This document shows, piece by piece, positions 15,294 through 23,770 of a DNA stretch of 35,780 nucleotides. The position numbers were made by a program, and so were the translations under genes. Source of the stretch: Candidatus Krumholzibacteriota bacterium (lineage in GTDB: Bacteria > Krumholzibacteriota > Krumholzibacteriia > JAJRXK01). The first letter of the stretch is position 1, and every line of letters begins with the position of its first letter. The DNA is taken from NCBI GenBank assembly GCA_024276305.1, contig JAJRXK010000059.1:1-35780 (forward strand). The letters are read 5' to 3'. Below the pieces are notes generated by a model. That model searched no databases. It saw nothing but the letters and a program-made list of their open reading frames with translations, and was not told the DNA's origin.

Positions 15294-16532
15294 ATGCGCA
15301 TTCTCCTCGTCAACAGTGCTTTCCATCCTCGCCTCCTCGGAGGCGCGGAATTCGCGACCTGGATCCTGGCCCGTGCCCTCAGCCGACGAGGCCACGAAGT
15401 CTCGGTGCTGGCCACCACCGCACGACGGGACGAGGGGCGCCGTGACGGTCTGGAGACGCGGTCCTGTGAGGGGGTGAGCGGCCGGGTCTTCGAGGCCAGC
15501 AGCGGCGGATGGCAGAACCTCTTGGTCCGAGAAGGCGAAAGGCGGCCGAGCCTCCTCCGGCGCGGAGGTCATCACTTCACCCAGGTTTACGATCGACGGT
15601 GGCACCGCCTGACCGAAGTCGCCATCGAGGAATGTGCAGCCGAGGTGGTCCACTCCAACACCCTCGTGGGACTGAGTCTGGCGGTGTGGACCGCGGCCAG
15701 ATCGCGGGGCGTTCCAGTGGTGCACACCCTCCACGACGCCTTCTTGGCCTGCCCCCGCACCACTCTTCTGCGGAGCACCGGCCAGCCCTGCAGCGGCGGC
15801 CCTCTGCCCTGTCAGGTTCTGCGTGGTCTCAAACGTCATCGCAGTCGGGGAATCCAAGCCGTCACCGCGCCCTCCCACTTCACTCTGCGCCGCCACCTCG
15901 ACTTCGGCTTCTTCACCGGATTGCCCGCGCATGTGGTTCCCAACGCTCTCGAGGGAGAGCTCCCTCCCCCCACGCCACCCCCCACCGCCGATGGGCGCGG
16001 GCTCTTCCTGGGAGCCCTCGAATCCCACAAGGGGGTCGACCTCCTGTGCGAGGTTCTGGATCGATTCCTGGCCGAACCCGGCCTCGACTTCGGTTTCGAC
16101 TTCGCCGGCGACGGAGGGCTGCGTCCGCGAGTCGAAGCGCTCGCCGCGAAGAGTGACGGTCGGGTTCGCTACCACGGAGTAGTGCACGGCGATCCCAAGG
16201 CCTCTCTCCTGGAAGGCTGCTCCTTCGTGGTGGCTCCGTCCCGTTGCGAGGAGTCCTTCGGCCGCACTCTCATCGACGCCTACGCCCATGGACGAGCAGT
16301 GGTCGCATCCACGCGCGGCGCCATGCCCGAGGTCGTGGAGGATGGCGGCTCGGGATGGTTGGTCGAACCCGAGGTGGAAGCCCTCGATGCCGCATTGCGA
16401 TCGATTCTCTCCAGCCCCGAGGAGCTGCGGCGACGCGGAGCGCGGGCCCGCCAATTGGCGTCGCGCTACTCCCTCGACCGGCACGGCGAGGACTTCGAGA
16501 AGATCTACGCCGAGGTGGTCCGAAGAGGATGA
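15294..16532 (+). CDS. GT4-family glycosyltransferase
   Basis: This 412-residue GT-B enzyme opens with MRILLVNSAFHPRLLGGAE, the Gly-rich loop common in GT4. The donor domain starts near residue 235 (GLFLGALESHKGVDLLCEV). The EX7E motif near residues 318-326 (EESFGRTLIDAYAHG) is complete, followed by RGAMPEVVEDG. It lacks a signal peptide and membrane helices. Its stop codon overlaps the start of the next gene (ATGA at 16529-16532), which indicates translational coupling. The sugar and acceptor cannot be read from sequence. Confidence 0.9.
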   Translation: MRILLVNSAFHPRLLGGAEFATWILARALSRRGHEVSVLATTARRDEGRRDGLETRSCEGVSGRVFEASSGGWQNLLVREGERRPSLLRRGGHHFTQVYDRRWHRLTEVAIEECAAEVVHSNTLVGLSLAVWTAARSRGVPVVHTLHDAFLACPRTTLLRSTGQPCSGGPLPCQVLRGLKRHRSRGIQAVTAPSHFTLRRHLDFGFFTGLPAHVVPNALEGELPPPTPPPTADGRGLFLGALESHKGVDLLCEVLDRFLAEPGLDFGFDFAGDGGLRPRVEALAAKSDGRVRYHGVVHGDPKASLLEGCSFVVAPSRCEESFGRTLIDAYAHGRAVVASTRGAMPEVVEDGGSGWLVEPEVEALDAALRSILSSPEELRRRGARARQLASRYSLDRHGEDFEKIYAEVVRRG

Positions 16533-17998
16533 GCCTCTCTCGTTCCGAAATCGGGTGGGCAGTGGGGTCGGCCGCAGTGGCGGGCGCGATCGTCGTCGGC
16601 CTTCCGGTGTGGGTCTCCTCCGACAGTGTGGCTTATGTCTCCATGGCGCGGTCTCTCCACCAATCCCTTCGTCTGGACCTGTGGGATGGGCAGGCCTGCG
16701 GATGGTGGCCGCCGGGATACTCCGCCCTGCTCAGCCTTGCGTCGCCGCCTCTGGGCCGAGTGCCCGGATGGCTCCCCGGTCTCAACGCCGTCCTCGCCGC
16801 CCTTGCGGCGATGGCCGCCACTCAGCTCAGTCGGAACCTGCGCCCTCCGCTACGGGTGGTCGCGGTGGGAGGAATCCTCGGCTCGGCCGCCACCCTCTCG
16901 GTGATGCGCGCCTACCTCTCCGATGGACTGTTTCTGGTCCTGTGGATCTGGTTGCTCGTCGCCCTCGACCGCAGTCGGGCCCAGCGATCCCCCACCCCAC
17001 AGGCGGTGGTCCTCGCCGCGCTGCTCCCCCTGGTGCGCAGTGTGGGAGTGTCGGCCTGGGTGGCCGTGGGCTGGTCTCTTTGGGTCGCGGTGCGGAGAGG
17101 GCGGGTCGATGCCCGGCGCGGCGGTGCCGCAGTCGTCGTGATGACCGCGCCCTTCCTGGGGTGGGGCGCGAGGAATCTCCTGGTCTTGGGCAGTGCTCTC
17201 CCCTCCTACCCCGGCCAGCCCCGAGACTTCGAGGGCACTCTCCGCCGCAGCATCGAAGTGCTGGCGGGAAGTTGGGTGCCCCGGGTGGGTTCGACCGACC
17301 TCCTGATCGCAAGCTTCGGACTGGGGGCGATCGCCCTGCTGCTCTGGACCCGCCGCCCCCGAGAGAGCTGGCCGGCGTGGGGACGCCGTCTCGTGGCGAC
17401 CGCCTCCACCGATTTCGTCCTCGTGGCCATCCTGGCCTTCCTCGCGATCTTCCTCTACGGCTCGGCCACCCGGCTGGTCGATCGACCCGATCCACGGCTG
17501 CTCGCGCCCCTGATCGTCGGAGGGTGGGTGCTGGTCCTGCGAAGTCTCCGCTCCCTCGACCGCGGTCCCCGTTCGCGGTGCGCGGCCACGCTGGCAATGA
17601 GTCTGTGGATGGTCCACTCCTGGGTCGGAGCCCGCCCCGAATTCGTCGAGGGCATCCCGAAGGCGGATGTCGAGCGCCGTTCGCTACTGGCGTCCACGGA
17701 ACTCGCCCGCGAGATCGTGCGCGAGCTGGAGGAGTTCGAGCCCGCCGGAGAGGTGTTGTCGACCAATGTGCCCGCGCTGGTCTACTGGCTCAGCGGCCGC
17801 CCCGCGAGCTGGGACCGATTGCTTCGGTCTCCGGGCCCGAATCCGCGCGGGACCCCGGAGAGAATCTACTATCGCCAAGAGTTCGTGCGGCCCTTCCTCC
17901 GGCCCTTCTCCGGCGTGGCCGAGGGTGAGGACTTCACCGCCCTCTGCCACCACTGGTGGCAGAGAAGGAAGCCGGCCGAAGGCCGCACTTCACCCTGA
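16529..17998 (+). CDS. Multi-pass membrane protein, GT-C glycosyltransferase-like
   Basis: This 489-residue hydrophobic protein has about ten predicted membrane segments. The first (AVGSAAVAGAIVVGLPVWV) is followed by SSDSVAYVSMARSL. An acidic residue in the first external loop is typical of GT-C enzymes such as the PMT/ArnT group, which use polyprenyl-phosphate sugars. The C-terminal part from about residue 370 is soluble. ATGA overlap with the upstream glycosyltransferase shows it belongs to that operon. Identification as an enzyme rather than another polytopic protein is tentative. Confidence 0.7.
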   Translation: MSLSRSEIGWAVGSAAVAGAIVVGLPVWVSSDSVAYVSMARSLHQSLRLDLWDGQACGWWPPGYSALLSLASPPLGRVPGWLPGLNAVLAALAAMAATQLSRNLRPPLRVVAVGGILGSAATLSVMRAYLSDGLFLVLWIWLLVALDRSRAQRSPTPQAVVLAALLPLVRSVGVSAWVAVGWSLWVAVRRGRVDARRGGAAVVVMTAPFLGWGARNLLVLGSALPSYPGQPRDFEGTLRRSIEVLAGSWVPRVGSTDLLIASFGLGAIALLLWTRRPRESWPAWGRRLVATASTDFVLVAILAFLAIFLYGSATRLVDRPDPRLLAPLIVGGWVLVLRSLRSLDRGPRSRCAATLAMSLWMVHSWVGARPEFVEGIPKADVERRSLLASTELAREIVRELEEFEPAGEVLSTNVPALVYWLSGRPASWDRLLRSPGPNPRGTPERIYYRQEFVRPFLRPFSGVAEGEDFTALCHHWWQRRKPAEGRTSP

Positions 17999-18020
17999 GC
18001 GGACCCACCCAGAGCGATCT

Positions 18021-18824
18021 TCAGAACTGGGCCTTGATGCTCCCGAAGGTCACCTGCTCGGTGCTCACCGGAGTCGAGGCTCTCAGACTCATGGTCGTGG
18101 TGATGGATTCGAAGATCTCTGGCGGACAACCCGGACAGTCGATCGTCGCCGGCCCGTAGCTCTCCTCAGATGCCACCGGCCCCACATCGGGGACGAAAGC
18201 GATCCAACCCACCGTCTCGAAACGAGCGGTGCCGATCACTCCCAGAGTGGCGTCCACGATCTCGGACTGTCCCAACTCCACCACGTAGTCCACGATCAAC
18301 GCATTGGTGAACGATCCGGCGGGAGTGGTCACTGCGGCTGCAGTCGACCGCACCACGCCGTTCACAAAGGCATCGTTGGAGATCCCAGTTCGAATCGGCA
18401 ATCGAAAGGACGCCCCGGGCGCCGGATTCGTCGGGATCCACCACCAGGACCAATCCGATTGCGCGTCGCTCCAGACCCCCAAAGCAACCGGGTCGTCGGC
18501 CAGAACCCCCACGTCGAATTCGCAGTCCGGAACGGCGAGGAGGAGCGAGGGCAACGGGCCCCGTGGAGATCCTCCCAACCCCGTCGACTGAACGCTGAAG
18601 CAAGAAGCCACCACCCCCGAGGGAAGACTCCGCTCGCTCACCACGCTTTGGGTAAGGGTGCCGATCTCGATCTGGCCGAAAGGGCCTTCGACGCGGACAT
18701 CGAATTCCCATTGGCGACCGAGGTCGACGGGCCAGAGGTTGGAAAGATTGGACTGAGCCATTGCGGACGCGGCGACGAACAACAGGAACAATGCCACCGC
18801 GGCGCTGGGCGGGAAACGTCTCAT
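18021..18824 (-). CDS. Secreted hypothetical protein
   Basis: This 267-residue protein has a clear signal peptide cut near SAMAQS (residue about 23). It starts with an ATG seven bases after AAGGAG. The mature part opens with LWPVDLGRQWEFDV, a start seen in many uncharacterised secreted proteins of this kind, and is rich in beta-type segments. Four cysteines include CPGC near the C-terminus. I recognise no family. It is convergent with the membrane-protein gene, with 22 bases between the two stops. Confidence 0.75.
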   Translation of the reverse strand: MRRFPPSAAVALFLLFVAASAMAQSNLSNLWPVDLGRQWEFDVRVEGPFGQIEIGTLTQSVVSERSLPSGVVASCFSVQSTGLGGSPRGPLPSLLLAVPDCEFDVGVLADDPVALGVWSDAQSDWSWWWIPTNPAPGASFRLPIRTGISNDAFVNGVVRSTAAAVTTPAGSFTNALIVDYVVELGQSEIVDATLGVIGTARFETVGWIAFVPDVGPVASEESYGPATIDCPGCPPEIFESITTTMSLRASTPVSTEQVTFGSIKAQF

Positions 18825-18954
18825 CGCGTACTCCTTTTCACTCTGTTTGGAGTTCAGATCGAACGAGGGTCAAGTGTCTATGGATCGAAGCTACGAAAGT
18901 GGAGGATCGGGTGTCAAGGTGGGGAACCCGTCTTCCCCTGCCACAGTTACCGTC

Positions 18955-19520
18955 CTCCTCCGAGACTGGACAGCTGCCAGAGTAGCAGGGACCAATCATT
19001 GGAGGGTAGGGGAGCTGGTCTTGGACCGGGACGTTCTGAAAGAAAAGCAGAAATCCAATCTCGAGAGAAGAAGTCTTGAGGACGAAGACCGAGCTGGAGG
19101 CCGAAGATCGGCGGGTGACGCTCAGCCAGGTGTGTCGGGTCCAGGGGGGTGCCTCGGTCGACGGTGTACTACTGACCGCAGCGGAAGGCTCCACCGTCGA
19201 TGGACGAGGAGATGGCCTGCCAGATCTGGACGGTCATCCAGGAGAATCCAGGCTATGGGATTCGCAAGGTGTGGGCAGTGCTCGCGCGGATGGCAGCCGT
19301 GCGCGAATGCTTCGCCTTCGCCACCAGAGTACAGCAACGAAGAGAGGCAGATCTACGTAGCTCAGCTTCAGCCCCGCCGCGTAGAGCCATCGGAACCGCG
19401 ACGGACGGTTCACGTCCGAATCCCTTGCGCGATCACCGAGCTGTTGTCCTCCAATCATGGTGGGCTTGCCATCTGCGCCCTCGACTCGTTGCGCGGGGCC
19501 GCAAGCACAATGCAGATTGA
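18955..19520 (+). mobile_element. Decayed IS3-family insertion sequence
   Basis: Fragments of an IS3-type orfA/orfB pair can be read on the plus strand in shifted frames. Near 19007 is VGELVLDRDVLKEK, like the leucine-zipper end of OrfA. Near 19106 is RRVTLSQVCRVQG, like the start of OrfB. From about 19200 runs DEEMACQIWTVIQENPGYGI followed by RKVWAVLAR, a conserved OrfB helix. Near 19380 is RRVEPSEPRRTVHVR, resembling the region just before the catalytic core. Frameshifts and loss of most of the DDE domain show it is dead. I could not define its ends or target duplication. Confidence 0.6.
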
Positions 19521-19887
19521 AAACGTCCGAGCTCTTGATGAATCCGATGTCGTCTCCCAGGCCACCCTCGTCTACTCCATTGCGACCAAGGGAGTAGAGA
19601 TCGAATCTCGCCGATCCGTGGATCGCTGGATAGTTGTCGACAAATGGAATTGCCCAGCGATCGTACATGTCGATCAGTCGTAAGCGGATACTGGAATGCA
19701 GGGCTACAGAGATCGTGTCATTTGGAGTCGGGAATTCGCAATGTCGAGCGGCGAAGTGAAGGGTCTGGTCATCGACCTGCTGGACCGTCATCTCTTGGGG
19801 AGCGTGAGAGAGCGTCTGCGACCCTGCTGAAAGAATCGATTGAGCAATTGTCAGTATCCACGCTGACGCCATGAGTATTCGGATCAT
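19234..19887 (-). CDS. Secreted pseudopilin-like (GspG C-terminal-like) fragment, disrupted 3' end
   Basis: The first 120 residues look like a real secreted protein: a hydrophobic leader (about residues 4-21), then a region at 76-115 containing DRWAIPFVDNYPAIHG and FDLYSLGRNGVDEGG. That second region closely resembles the calcium-binding end of type II secretion major pseudopilins (DPWGNPY...HG..DLYSLGADG..GG). The usual N-terminal prepilin helix is absent. From about 19527 leftward the frame runs antisense through the IS3 remnant, so the last 100 residues are probably read-through caused by that insertion. The start is uncertain (ATG at 19887 or 19902). Confidence 0.45.
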   Translation of the reverse strand: MIRILMASAWILTIAQSILSAGSQTLSHAPQEMTVQQVDDQTLHFAARHCEFPTPNDTISVALHSSIRLRLIDMYDRWAIPFVDNYPAIHGSARFDLYSLGRNGVDEGGLGDDIGFIKSSDVFNLHCACGPAQRVEGADGKPTMIGGQQLGDRARDSDVNRPSRFRWLYAAGLKLSYVDLPLFVAVLWWRRRSIRARLPSARALPTPCESHSLDSPG

Positions 19888-19959
19888 CTCGGTGGGCCCC
19901 ATCCCGCATCTTGCGGAAATTCTCTGACCTAGCGGGGTGCGGATTGCCAAGCTAGCGCA

Positions 19960-20223
19960 TCACGCAGCCTGGCCCAACATCTCTGCGACCTTCGGCGTGT
20001 CCTTCCAGCCGACGATCTTGCGACACTGGATGGGACCGAGGGCAACGAGAGCCCACAGCAGCACCAAGACCGATATCTCGTCGCTGAACGATCCCTGCGA
20101 CTTCGGAGAACCGTAGATGGTCAGCAGATCTTGCCCGGTCTCCCGGAGCTTCAAGGAAAGGGCCTGACGAAGAAGATCAACTGCGGATTCCCTGCTCGGC
20201 AGGGCTCTGATATGGTCTTGCAT
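19960..20223 (-). CDS. Small hypothetical protein
   Basis: This 87-residue frame starts with an ATG about ten bases after GAAGGA. The N-terminal half is helical and charged (SAVDLLRQALSLKLRETG). The middle has a hydrophobic stretch (EISVLVLLWALVALGPI) that could be one membrane segment or a buried helix, followed by KIVGWKDTPKVAEMLG. I do not recognise it. It reads in the same direction as the disrupted secreted gene next to it. Confidence 0.4.
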   Translation of the reverse strand: MQDHIRALPSRESAVDLLRQALSLKLRETGQDLLTIYGSPKSQGSFSDEISVLVLLWALVALGPIQCRKIVGWKDTPKVAEMLGQAA

Positions 20224-20535
20224 CTTGGCGTCGTCCTTCGGGTTAGCCCGTTTTGGCGTTCTTCGTATTCACCCAGAGACTACGCCAACGCCTTTTCCAC
20301 AACAGTCGGGACATTGTCGCGGTTCTCCGGACCCTTCGGTGGGCTGCGTCCCACCAGCTAGTCCAGAACCGGGGGGAAATGGCCCCGAATGCGCGTCCAC
20401 GGTCTTTCAGCTTGGGGTGCGGCCCCTGGGACGCACAGAATCTTCGGGTGGTCCTTGACTCTCCCCTAGGGGAAGACCCCAGAATTCGTGCGGGAGGTTG
20501 GTCAACCTCGATGATCTCATCAGCGGGAGTGGGTT
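20224..20535. other. Intergenic region, 312 bases
   Basis: No convincing gene is visible. The left end holds the upstream region of the minus-strand small ORF. The right end holds the long-spacer promoter and ribosome binding site of the MerR/GyrI-like gene. Between about 20250 and 20440 I see nothing I can name. Confidence 0.5.
20455..20486 (+). promoter_or_regulatory. MerR-type promoter of the GyrI-domain regulator
   Basis: TTGACT (20455-20460), a 19-nt spacer, CAGAAT (20480-20485). The spacer holds the dyad CTCCCCTAGGGGAAG, which resembles operators of BmrR/Mta-type MerR regulators and is unlike the TTGCACC sites of the mercury-type regulon. It lies 50 bases before the regulator's start, which implies autoregulation. 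Confidence 0.7.
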
Positions 20536-21345
20536 ATGAGATTCAGTATCGGTGAGTTCTCTCTCATCACATCCCTGTCGATCAAGACGCTTCGTCTGTA
20601 CCACGAGAAGGGGATTCTGGTACCCGCAGAGGTGGGCACTTCGTCGGGTTATCGCTACTACGACCAGGCAAACTACGACACTGCCAGAAGTATCAGCGTT
20701 CTCAAGGAATTCGATTTCTCGTTGGCGGAGATCAAAGAGCTCCTTGATGCATGCGATGACGAATCCGACATGCTCGGGCAGCTCGAAGAAAAGCTCGAGC
20801 GAGTGCAGGGAACGATCGATCGGTACAAGGACATATCTCGCTCCATTCAATCCATCATAGAAATCGAGAAGGAAAGTGCCATGAACAAGACCCGAGAGTT
20901 CGAAATCGAGGAGAAGGAACTGGACACCGTGTTGATCGCCGGCCATCGCATGAAGGGCAAGTACGAGGATGTCGGCAAGGGACTGGGACTCATCTGCAAG
21001 AAGATGGGTCGTCACGCGAACGGCAAGCCGATGACTCTCTACTACGATGGCGAGTACAAAGAAGACGATGCAGACTTCGAGCCATGTGTTCCTGTTCGTA
21101 AAGGCAGAAACGCAGATGGGATTGCGATTCGGGAGCTGAAGGGCGGCCGGTGTGTCTCCCTGATGCACAAAGGGCCGTACGAGACGCTCCGCGACTCGTA
21201 CAAAAAAGTCTTCGGTTACATCAACGAAAGGGGATACAGGACGGTGATCCCCATCCGAGAAGTGTACAGAAAAGGTCCCGGCATGATCTTCAAGGGCAAT
21301 CCCAAGAACTACCTGACCGAGATCCAGATCATGATCGAAGACTAG
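20536..21345 (+). CDS. MerR-family regulator with GyrI-like effector-binding domain (BmrR-type)
   Basis: This 269-residue protein has an N-terminal winged helix (about 1-70: FSIGEFSLITSLSIKTLRLY, then GYRYYDQ), a coiled-coil linker (about 80-115), and a C-terminal GyrI/AraC-E-type domain (about 120-268). The C-terminal domain has GGRCVSLMHKGPYETLRDSY and ends with LTEIQIMIED. BmrR-type regulators bind bulky cationic or hydrophobic drugs in this domain and activate efflux genes. No efflux pump is adjacent here; the next gene encodes a HEAT-like protein. It starts with an ATG six bases after GGGAG. Confidence 0.88.
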   Translation: MRFSIGEFSLITSLSIKTLRLYHEKGILVPAEVGTSSGYRYYDQANYDTARSISVLKEFDFSLAEIKELLDACDDESDMLGQLEEKLERVQGTIDRYKDISRSIQSIIEIEKESAMNKTREFEIEEKELDTVLIAGHRMKGKYEDVGKGLGLICKKMGRHANGKPMTLYYDGEYKEDDADFEPCVPVRKGRNADGIAIRELKGGRCVSLMHKGPYETLRDSYKKVFGYINERGYRTVIPIREVYRKGPGMIFKGNPKNYLTEIQIMIED

Positions 21346-21350
21346 TCGGA

Positions 21351-22037
21351 ATGTTCATCGCAGGCGCTGGCTGTGACCTGGAGGCGATCGTGAGCGAATC
21401 GAAGTCCATCTACATCGAATTCAGGAGCAGGGGTGGCAAGGCGTCCCAGGACGTCGCGTTGATGGCCATCAAGAACCACAGATTGCTGGAGATGCTCATA
21501 GAGGGCGCAGCGGCGCCGGAGAAGAAGGTGAAGAACGCCGCAGCGAAGGCGTTGAGGATCGTCAGCGAGATGGACCCCGAAACGCTTTACCCGCGTCTGA
21601 GATTCTTTGTCCGAGCGATCGATGGAGAGGAGACGATTCTGAAGTGGATCGGGATGGATATCGTAGGCAATCTGAGTTTCGTCGACCGAGAGAAGAAGAT
21701 CGACAAGAGAGTCCTCGACAAGTATTTCGCCCTGCTCGCCGACGAGTCGCTCGTCAGCGCCGCCCACGCCGTGGACAATCTCTGGAAGATCGCCGTCAAT
21801 AAGCCTCGCCATCGGGCACTGATCACCGAGCAGCTGCTCGAGGCCGACTCGGTCAAGAGGACTGCGGATTGTTGGGCCATTCTCGCCGGCAAGGTCATTC
21901 TTGCGTTCGGTAGGTACTTCGATCACATGAGAACGCGGGATCGTGATGCGGTCATCGCCTTTGCCCAGCGGCAGCTCGACAGCCCGAAGAAGCCCACGCG
22001 GAAGAAGGCCGAAGCGTTTCTCGAGAGATTTGCCTAG
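21351..22037 (+). CDS. HEAT-repeat-like helical protein
   Basis: This 228-residue protein is read from the ATG at 21351, five bases after the regulator's stop; a GTG at 21390 is an alternative. From about residue 25 it is a run of paired helices (SQDVALMAIKNHRLLEMLIE, EKKVKNAAAKALRIVSEM, DESLVSAAHAVDNLWKIAV) with the Ala/Leu/Val spacing of HEAT or ARM repeats. It ends in a basic segment (SPKKPTRKKAEAFLERF). Such solenoids bind proteins or, when basic, DNA, as in AlkD-like folds. Coupling to the MerR/GyrI-like gene suggests common regulation. Function unknown. Confidence 0.7.
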   Translation: MFIAGAGCDLEAIVSESKSIYIEFRSRGGKASQDVALMAIKNHRLLEMLIEGAAAPEKKVKNAAAKALRIVSEMDPETLYPRLRFFVRAIDGEETILKWIGMDIVGNLSFVDREKKIDKRVLDKYFALLADESLVSAAHAVDNLWKIAVNKPRHRALITEQLLEADSVKRTADCWAILAGKVILAFGRYFDHMRTRDRDAVIAFAQRQLDSPKKPTRKKAEAFLERFA

Positions 22038-22741
22038 GATGCGCGGAGGTGATGCAGCACGTCACTTTCGATCGCTTCATCATTCCTCGCGAAGCCGTTG
22101 CAGCTACTGTTCGCAGGGTTGACCAAGATCTTGCTCTCCGCGCCCTTCTTCTGATTCGGACTGGCTATCGCATTGTTGTTCACGCGGGGAACCCACGAAG
22201 TCGGACGTTCGTTCGCGGCCGATCTGGTGGGCGCAGGAGCCGGATGCCGCGATGATCTCAATGGCCGGTTACACAGAATCGTGGACACTCCCCACTGTAG
22301 TTGACCACACAACCACGGCCTAAGACAGGACGAACCGCCGCCCATTCCCGTCTGTCCCACGCCGATCACGACGTCGCACGGACCGAGTTCTCACCCTTCC
22401 TGGCTCGCCGAACCCCCGAAACGAGCGAGCGTCTCGCCCTTGAAGCGCTTGAGAAGCTCGACTAGATCCAGAAGCGATGGACGTCATCAATTGTAGCGCG
22501 ACAGTGTAGTCTGGACTTAAGGCGACATCCAGATTTACGCACTCCTTCTTCCTGCCACAGTGCTGCACCCGAATCTGCTCGGATCGCGGCCGGAATAGGT
22601 CCTGACAGCAGCTTCGACTCGTGCTAGCCTGAGAGAGTCTTGGACGCTCACCCGTTTCACTCGACACCGACAGAACCCGATGGGTTGGGTCTCCACCGAG
22701 TTCGCTCACTTTTCATGCGTCCGAAAACAGGACGAACAATC
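22038..22741. other. Intergenic region of about 700 bases, probable insertion debris
   Basis: No frame here looks like a real protein on either strand. At about 22262-22300, GGCCGGTTACACAGAATCGT is followed by GGACACTCCCC. This resembles terminal inverted repeats of IS256/Mutator-type elements, but no transposase is present. The right end precedes the small Cys-rich protein. Confidence 0.4.
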
Positions 22742-23020
22742 GTGCAGAAACTCGTGGTGAGGCTATCAATCGCACTAATCTTTGGGGTACTTGGCATGCA
22801 AACCACCCTTGCCGGTGCAACTCAATCCAGTGAAGAAAACTCATCCAACCGATTCTGTTTTCAAAACTTTCGAGCTTGTCGCCAAGGATGCATCACTCAG
22901 GACACCCGTTACTTCATGGGAGGAGTCATAGACTGGGATACCAACATTTGCCTGTTGGACTGTGATCTCGCGGTGCTCGGCTGCATCGCCACCACGATTG
23001 CTCCCATCCTCGAGGATTAG
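22742..23020 (+). CDS. Small secreted six-cysteine protein with mirror-symmetric spacing
   Basis: This protein has about 92 residues. The signal peptide is KLVVRLSIALIFGVLG followed by MQTTLAGATQ. I prefer the GTG at 22742 with AGGA upstream; an ATG at 22715 is possible. The mature part of about 65 residues holds six cysteines spaced C-x6-C-x3-C-x19-C-x3-C-x6-C, the same read from either end. Twin C-x3-C motifs separated by a linker suggest two antiparallel helices clamped by disulfides, as in alpha-hairpinins. Its stop overlaps the GTG of the permease gene, and the cluster goes on with a lipoprotein and an ABC ATPase. It may be the exported substrate or a partner of that transporter. I recognise no family. 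Confidence 0.65.
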   Translation: MQKLVVRLSIALIFGVLGMQTTLAGATQSSEENSSNRFCFQNFRACRQGCITQDTRYFMGGVIDWDTNICLLDCDLAVLGCIATTIAPILED

Positions 23021-23748
23021 TGGAGATCGGCGAGGAGTCCGCATTCGTGCCCAAAGCGGGCGTCCATGTGCGGCCGCTTTACGCTTTCTTTCTCCGTAGG
23101 CTGTCTCGGGAACAATCGCTGCTGTGGGTCATCCTCGTTGTCCTGGGGGTCTATTTGACCTTCGTCAGCCCCTACTACGCCCGGAGCGGTGAGTTGCGCT
23201 TGCTGCTCTTCAACATGGGACCCATCGCTATCTTCCCATTGTTGCTCGTGGATCCCGAGTTTCGGCCCCAGGGTTGGATCCGACTCCTGCTTTCAGCCCG
23301 GCCTTCCGTTCGAGAGCTCTTTGTTGCCTACGCTGCCGCCCGGGTAACTCAAGCGCTCCTCGTGGGAACGATCTTCGCACTCCTCGTCGGAGTCGTGTCT
23401 TTCGACGCGATGACTCCCGCGCGCGCCGCACACCTGTGGTTGGGAAGTTCGGGTTTTGCGATCTGGGTGGCCGCGGTTGCCAGCTTGGCCTCGCAGCTTG
23501 CGAAAGGAAAAGCAGGTATCCTCCTCACTTATCTGCTGATCGCCTCCGCCGCATTGATATCCCTGAAGGCCCCCGCCGGAGGAAGGTTGTTGGTCGAGTT
23601 CGTATGGGCGACGGTCTCGCTGGCCTCGATCGAATCGGCGGCTCGCAGCATCGGTCACAATCCGTGGATCGCGGTGGCCTGCATCCCCGCATCGGTGATC
23701 TGGTGGCTGTCCGCGTATTCGGTATTCCGTTGGAAGTGTGGTCGCTGA
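23020..23748 (+). CDS. ABC-2-like membrane permease
   Basis: This 242-residue protein has about six hydrophobic helices (for example LLWVILVVLGVYLTFV, ALLVGTIFALLVGVVSF, GILLTYLLIASAALISL and the C-terminal IAVACIPASVIWWLSAY). It looks like an ABC-2-type permease, and its ATPase partner is encoded two genes downstream. It starts at a GTG overlapping the previous stop, with GAGG just upstream; a GTG at 23047 after GAGGAG is the alternative. It may export the six-Cys protein or an unrelated compound. Confidence 0.65.
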   Translation: MEIGEESAFVPKAGVHVRPLYAFFLRRLSREQSLLWVILVVLGVYLTFVSPYYARSGELRLLLFNMGPIAIFPLLLVDPEFRPQGWIRLLLSARPSVRELFVAYAAARVTQALLVGTIFALLVGVVSFDAMTPARAAHLWLGSSGFAIWVAAVASLASQLAKGKAGILLTYLLIASAALISLKAPAGGRLLVEFVWATVSLASIESAARSIGHNPWIAVACIPASVIWWLSAYSVFRWKCGR

Positions 23749-23770
23749 TGCGATCGCGGAGTAGGTTCCG

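Noticed and set aside
18847-19683. A 278-codon plus-strand frame as a real gene
   Set aside because: It strings together pieces of a frameshifted IS3 element and antisense of the pseudopilin-like gene; only the short IS3 matches are meaningful.
22034-22709. Minus-strand frames of 111 and 129 codons
   Set aside because: They have no ribosome binding site, no recognisable domain, and an amino-acid make-up typical of non-coding DNA near insertion debris.
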